The notes: a model not told the origin generated them from the sequence alone. 64,000 nucleotides of DNA from Paenibacillus terricola (GCF_014779765.1 NZ_JACXZA010000005.1:62001-126000), one strand, 5' to 3'; positions 36,329 to 44,922 are shown, counted from the first letter of the stretch. A program made the numbers and translations.

Positions 36329-36673
36329 CTAAAAGTCGTACGGGTCAGCAACTTCAAAATCACTTTCATGCCAAATTTCTTTCTCAGCAAGCATTTCTAA
36401 GAAGTTATTAATCGTATTTCTTAAAGTTTCTTCAATGCAATAGCCTCTTCCTACACCTGGATAAGGGACTCCGTCTGAATCCTTTATCAACAAATTTGTG
36501 TATCCTGTTATTTCCCCTTTAATCCCCTCAAAAATTTTAACTTTAAATTTGTGATATGGCGTTTTATTCATCTCAATCACTTCGAATTCAGCAATACACT
36601 TTCGTATCGATGCAATGCCTGATATGCTTATAGCTTTCCAATCGTCCAAAGGATTCACCCTACCTTGTTCCAA
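36329..36673 (-). CDS. Hypothetical protein, immunity-like
   Basis: Up to 114 aa, acidic C-terminus 'WHESDFEVADPYDF'. The family is not recognised; size, AT-rich coding and surroundings resemble polymorphic-toxin immunity genes. The annotated TTG start is weak; a GTG five codons in, just after AAGGTAGG, is as likely. A strong terminator follows. Confidence 0.5.
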   Translation of the reverse strand: MEQGRVNPLDDWKAISISGIASIRKCIAEFEVIEMNKTPYHKFKVKIFEGIKGEITGYTNLLIKDSDGVPYPGVGRGYCIEETLRNTINNFLEMLAEKEIWHESDFEVADPYDF

Positions 36674-36873
36674 AAGATACTATAGAATTATCTGGTGCTA
36701 TGTCTATATACTTCCCATTTTTTGAATGCTATAGCACCAGTCAACCTTATGAGTTATACTTATCCACTAGCTAACCTCCAGCTCATTAGATACTATATTC
36801 ACTTAAGTGCATACTATTAAGCCCCCAATAATTTTGGATACAGATTTTAAACTGGAAAGTCTTCACCTAAATG

Positions 36874-36906
36874 AAAACCTTGATAGGCGTTGAGCCAATC
36901 AAGGTT
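36874..36906 (-). terminator. Terminator of kptA
   Basis: On the minus strand AACCTTGATTGGC-TCAA-CGCCTATCAAGGTT followed by TTCATTT. Confidence 0.8.
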
Positions 36907-36924
36907 GAAAACTGAATTAAAATA

Positions 36925-37464
36925 TTATTGTAATAAGATGTACTCAGGCGGAACACAATCCGCTAACCATACTACATTGTTACCCTGGTAAAACTTTACC
37001 CCGTCATTGAAGGCCTTTTCAGCATCAAGCTTTAGTAATACAGGGTCTGAATCTTTACGTTTCCCCACTAAATTCGCTGTATTAATATCAACTGATAAAT
37101 GGACATACTGTCTCGCCATCGGTTGAAGTCCTTCTGATAAGATCTGCTCAACTAAAGGCCTCGCTGTACCATGATAAAGTATCGAAGGAGGGACATCGAC
37201 CGTTTTATGTATTTTCTGAGGAATAGAATGACCGTATAGTGCTCTTATTCTGTCCTTAAAAATCTCATGTCGTTTTTTATCCGATAAATCAATCATTTGT
37301 CTTAAATCATTTTCCGTTACTGACTCCCATTGATTTTCAATGTGAAGTGCCATTAATAACTGGTTTATATAGACCCACCCTTCATTATCTAGCTCTAATT
37401 CATATTCCCAAGGTGCATGACGTAGTGCATAAGAAACCGCTTTGCTAAGTTTTGAATAATCCAT
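36925..37464 (-). CDS. kptA: RNA 2'-phosphotransferase KptA/Tpt1
   Basis: 179 aa, full length. It transfers a 2'-phosphate from RNA to NAD+, giving ADP-ribose 1''-2''-cyclic phosphate. Family motifs are present: 'SYALRHAPWEYELELDNEGW', 'IRALYGHSIP', 'ILYHGTARPLVEQILSEGL' (in pieces) and 'RQYVHLSVDINTA'. The Arg/His residues of the active site (LRH near 15, R and H of RALYGH, H of YHGT, R of ARQYVHLS) are in place. It is the only intact enzyme in a patch of toxin/immunity debris and has its own terminator. Confidence 0.92.
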   Translation of the reverse strand: MDYSKLSKAVSYALRHAPWEYELELDNEGWVYINQLLMALHIENQWESVTENDLRQMIDLSDKKRHEIFKDRIRALYGHSIPQKIHKTVDVPPSILYHGTARPLVEQILSEGLQPMARQYVHLSVDINTANLVGKRKDSDPVLLKLDAEKAFNDGVKFYQGNNVVWLADCVPPEYILLQ

Positions 37465-37662
37465 ATCATTCTCCTTTAAATAGTTTTCCTTGGTGTCTAA
37501 AAAGTAATATTCAAGTTCAACAAATTCAAAATAAAATCATTTCTCTTGCCTAATCTGATCTTATCTCGTTCAACTCATAGATCCAATAGGATTCTCCTAT
37601 ATTTTTATGAGCACATCATAAATACCACTTATATTATTAATTAAATTACGCATAGATAAACG

Positions 37663-37698
37663 AAGGCCTCATGTGGGAATAACACTCACATGCGGCCT
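37663..37698 (-). terminator. Terminator of the toxin-immunity pair
   Basis: On the minus strand GGCCGCATGTG ... CACATGAGGCC followed by TTCGTTTA; weak T-tract. Confidence 0.6.
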
Positions 37699-37723
37699 AA
37701 TTTTCTACACTTTAAACCTACTT

Positions 37724-38077
37724 CTAATCAAAATCGATCATCTCATTAATAGCGTCCTTAAACCAAGTCCAAAAATCAACAAACACTTTCCTTTGCTCGA
37801 ATCCCGGAGAAGCATAGTCATGAATTATTTGAATTTGATCATCTTTCCCTAACTCAAAACATGCCACATCATCATTATCAATTCTCTCAGCAAATGGAAC
37901 CAATTTTCTCTTGGGATATCGATTCTTTAACCCCTCATATCTGTCTAACAATCTTTCTCTATTCATAAAAACCCACGGGTCCAGATTAACCAATTTAAGA
38001 TCAATCACTTTTTGTATTCCATCGGGATATTTAAATCCTTGCGGAAGTTGTGATTCATCAAGTAATTCATATAGCAT
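37724..38077 (-). CDS. Probable immunity protein (SUKH/SMI1-like)
   Basis: 117 aa, acidic, starting 2 nt after the stop of the RHS toxin tip. Features such as 'ERIDNDDVACFELG', 'IIHDYASPGFEQR' and the final 'FWTWFKDAINEMIDFD' resemble SMI1/KNR4 (SUKH) immunity proteins, but the match is by eye. The position directly behind a toxin C-terminus is the stronger evidence. Confidence 0.6.
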   Translation of the reverse strand: MLYELLDESQLPQGFKYPDGIQKVIDLKLVNLDPWVFMNRERLLDRYEGLKNRYPKRKLVPFAERIDNDDVACFELGKDDQIQIIHDYASPGFEQRKVFVDFWTWFKDAINEMIDFD

Positions 38078-38079
38078 AT

Positions 38080-38907
38080 TTAGCTACCGTCCCATCCTAT
38101 AATATTTGATCCATTTGGATACGTAGTTCTGTAAAGAAACCGTTTTGCCATTTCAACCGGAATCGATTTGTTTGATTCATGAATAATAGCATGAACATTA
38201 ATCCTTGCTTGTCTCGCAGCAAGTACACGAGTATTGTCGATTGTGGTTAACTTACCGTACGCCATCCTAACAACATCTATCGGCTCACCTTTCCAGCTTT
38301 TTTTCGTCATACTTTCTGTTATCTCCTTAGCACCATTCACTGAACTCTGACTAAATCTAATTTTATACGGGTTAATGAAATTGTAATTCCTGAATGCCTG
38401 CCAACAGCTCGTCTTCCAACCATGCGAATGCATCAGCTGTTGCCGTATCTGTCGAAGAGTCATTCGACATCGACGCTACCTTTCCGTCAGCCGGCGCATT
38501 GCCAATGCCCGGATGATAGTCTGGCTCCGTGTTGCCACTGCTGTCCTCCGGTCCTTGCAGCGAACCCATGCTGCCGTTGCCGCTCTCCAGATCGCCGATC
38601 CAGCCGATGCCCTCGCGTATGCGCTCGCCATAGCGGTTGTACATCCGGCTTACTAGGCGGCCCCAATCATCATATCGTACCGCAAGGTCACCGTTCTTGT
38701 CTGTTAGTGCGGTAACATCGTCGTGTCCATTGTAGACGTACCAGAACGTTTGACCTTTGAGTTACCGACAATGGACGGCCTTCTTCGTTGAAGGTATATG
38801 ACAGAATCGTTGTACCTGTTCGGTCCTCTTCGTCCATGATGACCCACGAATCGCCCTTGTAGTGATAGACGGTCGTTTCTTGCAAATTGCCCTTTCAGAA
38901 CGCTGTC
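38080..38907 (-). pseudogene. Degenerate RHS-repeat protein C-terminus with ParB-like toxin tip
   Basis: The minus strand reads as an RHS protein over three frames. Piece 1 ('TTVYHYKGDSWVIMDEEDRTG', about 38905-38757) shifts by +1 near 38757. Piece 2 ('GQTFWYVYNGHDDVTALTDK', 'DWGRLVSRMYNRYGERIREG') ends near 38372. Another shift near 38390 leads to the tip 'NPYKIRFSQSSVNG ... GEPIDVVRMAYGKLTTIDN'. That last segment looks like the ParB/sulfiredoxin-type fold found in some toxin tips, an inference. The 5' repeats are gone; a terminator lies just upstream. Confidence 0.7.
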
Positions 38908-38916
38908 AGTGTTCAT

Positions 38917-38953
38917 TAAAAAAAGATGACTCCTGATGAATTCAGAAGCCATC
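38917..38953 (-). terminator. Orphan terminator upstream of the RHS fragment
   Basis: On the minus strand GATGGCTTCTGA-ATTCA-TCAGGAGTCATC followed by seven Ts. No intact minus-strand gene ends here, so it seems left over from a lost cassette. Confidence 0.65.
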
Positions 38954-39034
38954 TCATAACTGCTCAAGACTATGGCAATTCATAAATAATGGATTACCGC
39001 AGCGTCTGTAACTAAATTAATCGTAATACTTATA

Positions 39035-39075
39035 CAAAAACACAATTATTGACTACAAGAGTCAATAACTGTGCT
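39035..39075 (-). terminator. Terminator of the 130-aa ORF
   Basis: On the minus strand CACAGTTATTGACT-CTTGT-AGTCAATAATTGTG followed by TTTTTG. Confidence 0.8.
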
Positions 39076-39143
39076 TTGCATGTGCCTTCAAATAATTATA
39101 AGTGTAATATTGAACTTTCATTGTTCACGAGATCAATAAACAT

Positions 39144-39536
39144 CTAATAATTACTTAAGTTGCTCTTTATTATCGCTACTCCCAACGAAATGGTCTGGTC
39201 CATTAAATTTATTAATTGCTCAATATCAATAGTAAACCTATACACTTCGGGATTCTGAGCAAACCTCTCCACCGTCTCATTATATATTAGAACCTCTTGA
39301 CCACTTAACTTTACAATAAAATGATCCGTTAATTCTTTCTCATCACTAACTTTTGAAAGATGAAGAAAATCTTTTATTTCTTCAATATATTCCACTTTCA
39401 CTTCAACTTCTAAAAATGAAATCAAACTTTTTACAGACAGTGGGTTGTTCCTCGTAATAAAAGTTCTCTTATCAAAACCATCCATAGCTTCACCACATCC
39501 TACTACTTTCTTTAACTTAATAAGGACTTTCGGCAA
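39144..39536 (-). CDS. Hypothetical protein, immunity-like; start uncertain
   Basis: Up to 130 aa. A basic N-terminus ('LIKLKKVVGCGEAMDGFDKR') is followed by an acidic domain ('LEVEVKVEYIEEIKDFLHL') and a hydrophobic end. Not recognised. The open frame runs further upstream to about 39640 with protein-like sequence ('FALGVLTGILAVRTAYLLPK') but has no ATG there. Either an ATG at 39485 is used or the 5' end is broken. Confidence 0.5.
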   Translation of the reverse strand: MPKVLIKLKKVVGCGEAMDGFDKRTFITRNNPLSVKSLISFLEVEVKVEYIEEIKDFLHLSKVSDEKELTDHFIVKLSGQEVLIYNETVERFAQNPEVYRFTIDIEQLINLMDQTISLGVAIIKSNLSNY

Positions 39537-39643
39537 AAGATAAGCCGTTCGAACTGCTAGAATCCCGGTGAGAACTCCTAGAGCAAAAAGTTTTGGCCCA
39601 TCCTTAAAGGTCGAAGAAAATAGCCTATATCGTATTTCATCTC

Positions 39644-39925
39644 CTATATCACTATCATTAGTCTAACGGTGTTATCACCGTAGTAATATAAATAATATAA
39701 ATCATCGACTGTTACTTGAGTAACATTATTAATTAGTTCTTGTAGTTCCCACTTACCTTTGCCGTTATTCTGGGTAGCTGTTTTTAACAGGTACTTTAAC
39801 TGATTGTGATCAAATACTCCGTAGAAATGGACACTCTCTAGCAATTGACCTAGCGACCAGTAATAAGCCCCCTCATTTTTCTTCGCAACCTCTACCCAAT
39901 ACCTAACATTTGCTGTTGCTAGGGG
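39644..39925 (-). pseudogene. 5'-truncated ORF fragment
   Basis: An in-frame reading from about 39925 ('VRYWVEVAKKNEGAYYWSLG') runs to the stop at 39644 with no start codon, and its 5' end coincides with the stop of the M20 peptidase gene. It looks like the tail of a gene cut by a rearrangement. No family is recognised. Confidence 0.45.
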
Positions 39926-40731
39926 GAATTATATTCCATAACCGAGACCCTATTAAATAGGTCATTTGTTCCCGCCGTCTGCTGTGCCGTCGCATAGTTC
40001 GCCAACGACTGCACGATGAGGCGCACCGTGTCTTTGCAATAGCGGACATTCACATACTCTTGATCCGTATGCTCATACGCATAGCCGGCAGACAGATTAA
40101 CAGACGGGATACCGTAGTTGGCAAAAGTGACAGCATCGCTAAGGCCGCCCTCAACCGCGCGCCAGCCCCTCATCCCGCTCATCGATCCGACCGTCTCCCA
40201 ATACGAAGCAAGCCCCCAGTCGCAGAACGCCATTCGGCTGTTGCGCACGACGATGTCCCTGCTCCCTCTCCGATCGACGACGACGCTCATATCCACTCCG
40301 CTCAGCCATGCAAGGCTTAGCTGCTCGGAGCCAAGCCTTCCAATCTCCTCTTCCCGGGTAAAAGCAAGCTTGACTCGCCCATGGAACGTCCCGCTTCTCG
40401 CCAGACTGCGTAATACCGCCAGTATGATGGCGATGCCCGCCCGATCATCTGCGCCAAGCGGCCCCGTGCTGCTGTGCCAAATATCGCCGTCCTGCAGAAT
40501 CGTCCGCGCCGGATCCACCCATACCGTATCCATATGGGCGCACAACAAGATCGTTGGCCCGTTACCCGTGCCATATATTCGCTCGGCAATGACATTGCCG
40601 TAATGATCGCACTCCACTCGTTCCGTCTGCTTCCGCAGACGTCTGATCAAATAATCCGCTACCGGCCGCTCCTGCCCGCTCGGGGCCGTGATCATAAGCA
40701 GCTCGTATAAATCGCGTTCCAGCTTGCGCAT
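39919..40731 (-). CDS. M20/M28-type zinc aminopeptidase
   Basis: 270 aa, di-zinc exopeptidase. Ligand motifs in order: 'LLCAHMDTV', 'GPLGADDRAGIAIILAVL', 'FTREEEIGRLGS', 'VVVDRRGSRD' and 'YEHTDQEYV'. The ATG at 40731 has AAAGGAG 8 nt upstream; the longer frame adds 13 residues without support. It releases N-terminal amino acids or splits small peptides; specificity is unknown. Confidence 0.82.
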   Translation of the reverse strand: MRKLERDLYELLMITAPSGQERPVADYLIRRLRKQTERVECDHYGNVIAERIYGTGNGPTILLCAHMDTVWVDPARTILQDGDIWHSSTGPLGADDRAGIAIILAVLRSLARSGTFHGRVKLAFTREEEIGRLGSEQLSLAWLSGVDMSVVVDRRGSRDIVVRNSRMAFCDWGLASYWETVGSMSGMRGWRAVEGGLSDAVTFANYGIPSVNLSAGYAYEHTDQEYVNVRYCKDTVRLIVQSLANYATAQQTAGTNDLFNRVSVMEYNSP

Positions 40732-40940
40732 CGCGTGGTCTCCTTTTTGTTCAAAAATGCCTATAAACACAGCGCATCTCCGCCATTAATCGGATAGGAC
40801 AACAACGACACCTCTGCATAGCTCCACTCGGAGAATATATACAGCAGGCGGTCATTCCATGACTCACTTCTGTGCTCGGATATTTCTATAAATCTAGTAT
40901 TCCCTCTATCAGATCGATTAAACACGCTTCGTATAAAATG

Positions 40941-40965
40941 AAAAAGAGCCCGTTATTCGGGCTCT
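40941..40965 (-). terminator. Terminator of the PH-domain protein gene
   Basis: On the minus strand GAGCCCG-AATAA-CGGGCTC followed by TTTTTCATTTT. Confidence 0.85.
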
Positions 40966-40985
40966 CGATGAATAGATGATGACTA

Positions 40986-41600
40986 TTAATTGTTGATATA
41001 TTTCTCGAAAACATAACCGAAATCCTTGACCTTGTACTCGTCAAGCTTACTCTTCTTCCAGCTGAACACCGACAGGTTGATCTGATCGAACTGCGTCGAG
41101 AGAGCGGCACTCTGCGGCATCGCGTGGCTGAGCGTTTCCTTCGCTACATCGATGCTCTCGTCGGACAGCTTCAAGTATTCGTAGTTGTGCTTCTTGATCT
41201 CGGAGATTTTGTACAGCGCTTTGTACAAATCCTTCAACTGCTCGAGCTGGCTCTTGCGCACATCGATGGAGAATGGTGTGTCGCCAATAACAAACTTGAT
41301 TTCGACGTCCATATCGACCGTGCCTGCCGTCTCCAGCAGCACCTGCGAGATTGAATACGACGAATAGGAATAGCGCTTCAACACCCGTTTGGAGCTGAGC
41401 GCACTATCGCCGTCAAGATGGATAAGCGCAAGATTCGTAAAGCAATATTCGTCCTTCTTAGACTTGATGACGAAATAAATTTTCTCGTTATCCTCGTGGA
41501 AGACGTAGTCATCCGAGTCGACTTTGTCATAATCCGCCGCCGGGATGATCTGCCCGATATCACTGAGGCCAAACGCTTCCGATGCTAGCTTTTTGAACAC
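40986..41600 (-). CDS. YvbH-like PH domain protein
   Basis: About 204 aa. 'FKKLASEAFGLSDIGQIIP' at the N-terminus and 'FVIKSKKDEYCFTNLALIHL' fit the bacterial PH-domain family that includes B. subtilis YvbH; the C-terminal part is helical. Function in that family is not established. A GTG at 41600 (GAGAGGG about 8 nt upstream) is favoured over the GTG at 41609. Confidence 0.65.
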   Translation of the reverse strand: MFKKLASEAFGLSDIGQIIPAADYDKVDSDDYVFHEDNEKIYFVIKSKKDEYCFTNLALIHLDGDSALSSKRVLKRYSYSSYSISQVLLETAGTVDMDVEIKFVIGDTPFSIDVRKSQLEQLKDLYKALYKISEIKKHNYEYLKLSDESIDVAKETLSHAMPQSAALSTQFDQINLSVFSWKKSKLDEYKVKDFGYVFEKYINN

Positions 41601-41977
41601 CCTATACACCCTCTCATGTCGGATTGATACCTGCTCCCTTATGCTGGGAGGGCCCTCATTAACTGCATTCGTTCATTACTTTAGTCTACTGGAGAGAACC
41701 TGGCCGCACAAGAATGAATTAATGCCTGGGACGACGGTCAGGCCGCAGGATGCCAAGACTGCCTGGATTAGTGTTGCTGGGGCAGGGATCTGATGTGGAT
41801 ATATCCAGGCTAACGAACTGAAGTGACGTTATTTGGGTAGGAATGTGCCTGGGCTTCTACGGTTATTATCCGTCATTGATATCAAATTGCAACATAGCAC
41901 CGCAACTACGTCTACCATATTAAGTATATACACCATGTAAGTTCCAACTTAGAGGGGCTTCCAAGGGGGAATGGTCT
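41601..41977. other. Intergenic region, nothing recognised
   Basis: 377 bp between divergent genes. No ORF with a ribosome site, no strong hairpin and no repeat shared with the rest of the window were seen. It should contain the promoters of both neighbours. Confidence 0.5.
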
Positions 41978-42901
41978 ATGAACGATATAACGACAGAACT
42001 CATTATTCGTCCTTATCAGCAAGAGGACCTGCCGCTGCTCGGCGAGCTGCATCAAGCCGTCACGAAGCACAATCCAAGCGCTGTATTCTGGTGGGTCGGG
42101 GACGAAAGCAATTGGTCAAACGTCTACTGTGCTTATCAGAACGGGCAGATGATTGCCAAAGGGCAGATCAGCATCATCAATGTCATACCGGCTGGACGCT
42201 CGTCCGAGAGCAAGCACAATATCTATATCAATGTGAAAACAGTGCCGGATCGTGCGGACGATTACGAGTTGCTCAGACAGCTGCATGATCGGCTCTATGC
42301 TAGGGCGCTGCAGTTGAAGGACACGCTGCCGCCAGAGTATGGCACGCTGCTCTGTGTCGGCAACGATCATTCGGAGACGGCGAATAACGCGTTCTTCTTG
42401 CAGTCGGGGTATCAACATCTAGTAACGCTATTCCGCATGCAGCACGAATTGACTGAGCCTATCCCATCGATCACGCTAGAGGAAGGGTTCGATTTCGCGC
42501 CTTGGGATATGGCAACCGCCGAGGAGGAAGAGGAATATCTTGCAGTTGATGCAGAGATTTGGCCGGACAAGCCGCTTGGCTTAACCCGCTTGCATGAATT
42601 CAAGGGCCGTCCGAATTGGCGAACATTCACCATTCGGCAGAATGGCACGCTTGTTGCAAGCGTGATGGTGTGCGAGGAGGAAGGCGCAGGCGAGATTGAA
42701 GAGGTGTTCGTCCGTGAGCCTTGGCGCAAACGCGGACTAGCCCGCTACCTGCTTGCGCAAGGGCTTTCCTACATTCAATCGATCGGCTTGCCGAAGGCCG
42801 GACTTATGGTTCTTGCCGACAACAGCTCCGCGCTGACGCTGTACGAATCGATCGGTTTCCGGACAGTGAGCCAAGAGATTCGGTATTGCATCGAGTTATA
42901 G
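41978..42901 (+). CDS. GNAT family N-acetyltransferase (two-domain)
   Basis: 307 aa, AAGGGGGA before the ATG. It has two GNAT-like halves. The first (about 1-150) is divergent; the second has a clear acetyl-CoA loop 'VREPWRKRGLARYLLAQGLSYI' (in pieces, about 245-265) and 'NSSALTLYESIGF'. The acceptor is unknown. Single gene with a terminator. Confidence 0.85.
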   Translation: MNDITTELIIRPYQQEDLPLLGELHQAVTKHNPSAVFWWVGDESNWSNVYCAYQNGQMIAKGQISIINVIPAGRSSESKHNIYINVKTVPDRADDYELLRQLHDRLYARALQLKDTLPPEYGTLLCVGNDHSETANNAFFLQSGYQHLVTLFRMQHELTEPIPSITLEEGFDFAPWDMATAEEEEEYLAVDAEIWPDKPLGLTRLHEFKGRPNWRTFTIRQNGTLVASVMVCEEEGAGEIEEVFVREPWRKRGLARYLLAQGLSYIQSIGLPKAGLMVLADNSSALTLYESIGFRTVSQEIRYCIEL

Positions 42902-42926
42902 TCAGTAGGAGCTATGCATGGATAGC

Positions 42927-42957
42927 AAGAGGGGCGATCATCGGCCCCTCTTCTCTC
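42927..42957. terminator. Bidirectional terminator between the GNAT and DUF1801 genes
   Basis: AAGAGGGGC-CG loop-GCCCCTCTT followed by CTCTC; the A/T tails are short. Confidence 0.7.
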
Positions 42958-42966
42958 ATATATAAG

Positions 42967-43359
42967 CTAAGACTCTTTCTTCTTTGCAGTCTTCTTCTTC
43001 GCTGCAGCCTTCTCAAGATTCTCCGCGACCCGGAATTGAACGATACGGCTAATCAGATCATAAGGAATCGGCTTGTCCAGCGGGAATTGAATGGCGCCTT
43101 TCGACCATTTCAATCCGGTGAGCTCGTGTTCGAATTCCTTAATGCCGCTGCCGCTCGGATAGAAGCCGATGTGATTCTTGAATGCGGCATAGAAGACGAG
43201 GTTGCCATGCAGTGCGAACGCCGGCATTGCATAGCTGATTTTCTCTGTTGCTTCCGGCACAATCTCCTTAATCAAGCTACGAATCGATTGCAGCTTCTGT
43301 TGAATGTCTGGTGCGAAGCTTGCAATATATTCATCCGTCGTAGTGAACGTCGCTGTCAT
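42967..43359 (-). CDS. DUF1801 (YdhG-like) domain protein
   Basis: 130 aa. 'IDEYIASFAPDIQQKLQSIR'-like start ('TTDEYIASFAPDIQ'), 'EKISYAMPAFALHGNLVFYA', 'HIGFYPSGSGI', 'KGAIQFPLDKPIP' are diagnostic for DUF1801. The function is unknown; related YdhG proteins are linked to iron-sulfur handling. The tail is Ala/Lys-rich ('EKAAAKKKTAKKKES'). The ATG at 43359 follows GAGGAGG. Confidence 0.85.
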   Translation of the reverse strand: MTATFTTTDEYIASFAPDIQQKLQSIRSLIKEIVPEATEKISYAMPAFALHGNLVFYAAFKNHIGFYPSGSGIKEFEHELTGLKWSKGAIQFPLDKPIPYDLISRIVQFRVAENLEKAAAKKKTAKKKES

Positions 43360-43719
43360 AGGTGCCTCCTCGAAATCATTACTGGCAATACTGGTCCAGC
43401 TATTAGCTATTGCCACCAGTATAACATGACGAGACGCAGAAGCGCCGTCCCGAGGGAAGACGCTCTACAATCGCTATTGCTTATTACCGTTTCGCATTCA
43501 GTTGTAGGTTCAGCTCTAACTGAATGGGAACAATCATTAGATTAGAGAGACAATCATTGTATAAAAACGAGCCCAAAAAGTGTCGACCTTAAATAAGTAA
43601 AAGAAGCTAAAAATAGTGCACCTGGCTTCCGAAGCACGTCGATGCATAGCAAAAAGCACTCGCTATATTTTCAAAGTTAGAACGAGTGCTCTAACAATGA
43701 AAATTATAGGAGTGCTTAA
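43360..43719. other. Intergenic region with an inverted repeat
   Basis: 360 bp. ACAATCATT occurs twice near 43530-43560. The only clear structure is the hairpin at 43651-43690, listed separately. No gene is seen. Confidence 0.45.
43651..43690 (-). terminator. Hairpin: minus-strand terminator or leader of the 46-aa ORF
   Basis: AGCACTCG (43655-43662) pairs with CGAGTGCT (43683-43690). On the minus strand it is followed by TTTTTGC, so it could end the XRE regulator transcript. It also sits 30 nt upstream of a plus-strand small ORF. Confidence 0.55.
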
Positions 43720-43860
43720 GTGGAATCAGAACTTTTAGAGATGGACCTAAACTTCAAAGAAAAGTTTAAATCCAATATAGAAAATTTAAATGAAGTCTTT
43801 TTAGAGAAAAAGAGAAAAGAGCAAAAGAAAAAATACTACAAACAGAAACTTACAAATTGA
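43720..43860 (+). CDS. Small lysine-rich protein (46 aa)
   Basis: GTG start with TAGGAG about 8 nt upstream. The product begins MESELLEMDLNFKEKFKSNI and ends in a very basic stretch ('EKKRKEQKKKYYKQKLTN'). It is probably helical. It lies antisense to the 3' tail of the XRE regulator transcript. No family is recognised; being so short, it may be spurious. Confidence 0.4.
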   Translation: MESELLEMDLNFKEKFKSNIENLNEVFLEKKRKEQKKKYYKQKLTN

Positions 43861-43963
43861 GATCTTAAAAGAAAGTTAGATTTTCAATAGAAACTTGAGA
43901 TTCAAACCAAACTTGAGATTCAAATGAATAGAAACTGATTTTTTAATATCAAGACTTGTACAC

Positions 43964-44317
43964 TTATCCCATACTTCGAATGGTAGATACGCCTACGAGT
44001 ATATAATCTAATTCTTTTTTAGTTAAAGGTTCGCCATTTATCAGTATTATAGCTTCCGAGTTCACTGGTTCATATTCATTTAAGTCAATATAAAAGGGCT
44101 CTTTTCCTGGATAATTCGAATCATTGTCATCTAACAGCCAATCCACTGTCACATTATAAAACTTTGCTAATTTCTTTATTGTTTCCAGATCCGGCTCACT
44201 GACGCCGTTCTCATATCCGCTTAATGTCTTCGCATGAATACTAGTTGATTGTTGGACTTCTACTTGCGTAACCTCTTTCTTTGTTCTTGCATATTTTAGT
44301 CGCTCCGCAATTTTCAC
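43964..44317 (-). CDS. XRE family transcriptional regulator
   Basis: 117 aa. N-terminal helix-turn-helix 'MKIAERLKYARTKKEVTQVEV', 'HAKTLSGYENGVSEPDLETI', 'FYNVTVDWLL' (about 1-65), then an acidic ~50-residue tail. It begins with GTG, with AAAGGAGG 8 nt upstream. Typical of small phage- or island-type repressors. Divergent from a 54-aa cysteine protein. Confidence 0.85.
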   Translation of the reverse strand: MKIAERLKYARTKKEVTQVEVQQSTSIHAKTLSGYENGVSEPDLETIKKLAKFYNVTVDWLLDDNDSNYPGKEPFYIDLNEYEPVNSEAIILINGEPLTKKELDYILVGVSTIRSMG

Positions 44318-44439
44318 GAACGCGCCTCCTTTTTATTGCTAAAATTAGACAATTTACACCTGTTGACTCTTAGAATCTAATCCATTATTCTACTAAAGTG
44401 TTCATTTTATTCTTAGATACTAGGAGTTGGTAGACGACT

Positions 44440-44604
44440 ATGCTAACCGTTCTAAACAGTAATTGTGATCGCTGCAAACAAGACAAAATTTGTGTCCGCT
44501 CAATTAAGAATGATCGAGAAACTCATGTTTGCGAAGATTGTATAAGCGATTTATTCGATTATGAAGATTTATGCCGACCCAGATCTTTGATGCTTATCAA
44601 ATAA
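44440..44604 (+). CDS. Small CxxC/CxxC zinc-ribbon-like protein (54 aa)
   Basis: Reads MLTVLNSNCDRCKQDKICVR and continues to 'VCEDCISDLFDYEDL'. The pairs CDRC and CEDC, 24 residues apart, would bind one zinc ion. GGAG lies 14 nt before the ATG, which is long. Divergently transcribed from the XRE regulator. Confidence 0.45.
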   Translation: MLTVLNSNCDRCKQDKICVRSIKNDRETHVCEDCISDLFDYEDLCRPRSLMLIK

Positions 44605-44673
44605 ATGCCTAAACCTTATTCCATCATATCTTGTCTACGTTCCTGTTAAATAGGTACTTCGGATATATATATG

Positions 44674-44716
44674 AAAATTCCTTCCTCGCCCCGGGTTTCC
44701 GGGACGAGGAATTCTA
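44674..44716 (-). terminator. Terminator of the 64-aa ORF
   Basis: On the minus strand GAATTCCTCGTCCCGG-AAA-CCCGGGGCGAGGAAGGAATTTTC; long stem with a short T-run. Confidence 0.75.
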
Positions 44717-44727
44717 TTAAGTTCGGA

Positions 44728-44922
44728 TCATTTATTTATTAACTTATAAGTCTCGAGGATATAGTAATATTCCTCTTCATGGTCCTCCAACGTTATTTGC
44801 CGTTCATCCTCGTAGTTCCCGCTTCGCATAACAAGCATTAGAATTGTACCTTCGCCGATCAACAGATAGTGCACATCCCCCTCTGGCGGGATTTGCGCTG
44901 AGTCTAAGGAACTGTAACCCAT
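44728..44922 (-). CDS. Small acidic hypothetical protein (64 aa)
   Basis: AAAGGAG lies 8 nt before the ATG and a terminator follows the stop, so it is probably real. It ends with 'EDHEEEYYYILETYKLINK'. No family is recognised. Confidence 0.55.
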   Translation of the reverse strand: MGYSSLDSAQIPPEGDVHYLLIGEGTILMLVMRSGNYEDERQITLEDHEEEYYYILETYKLINK

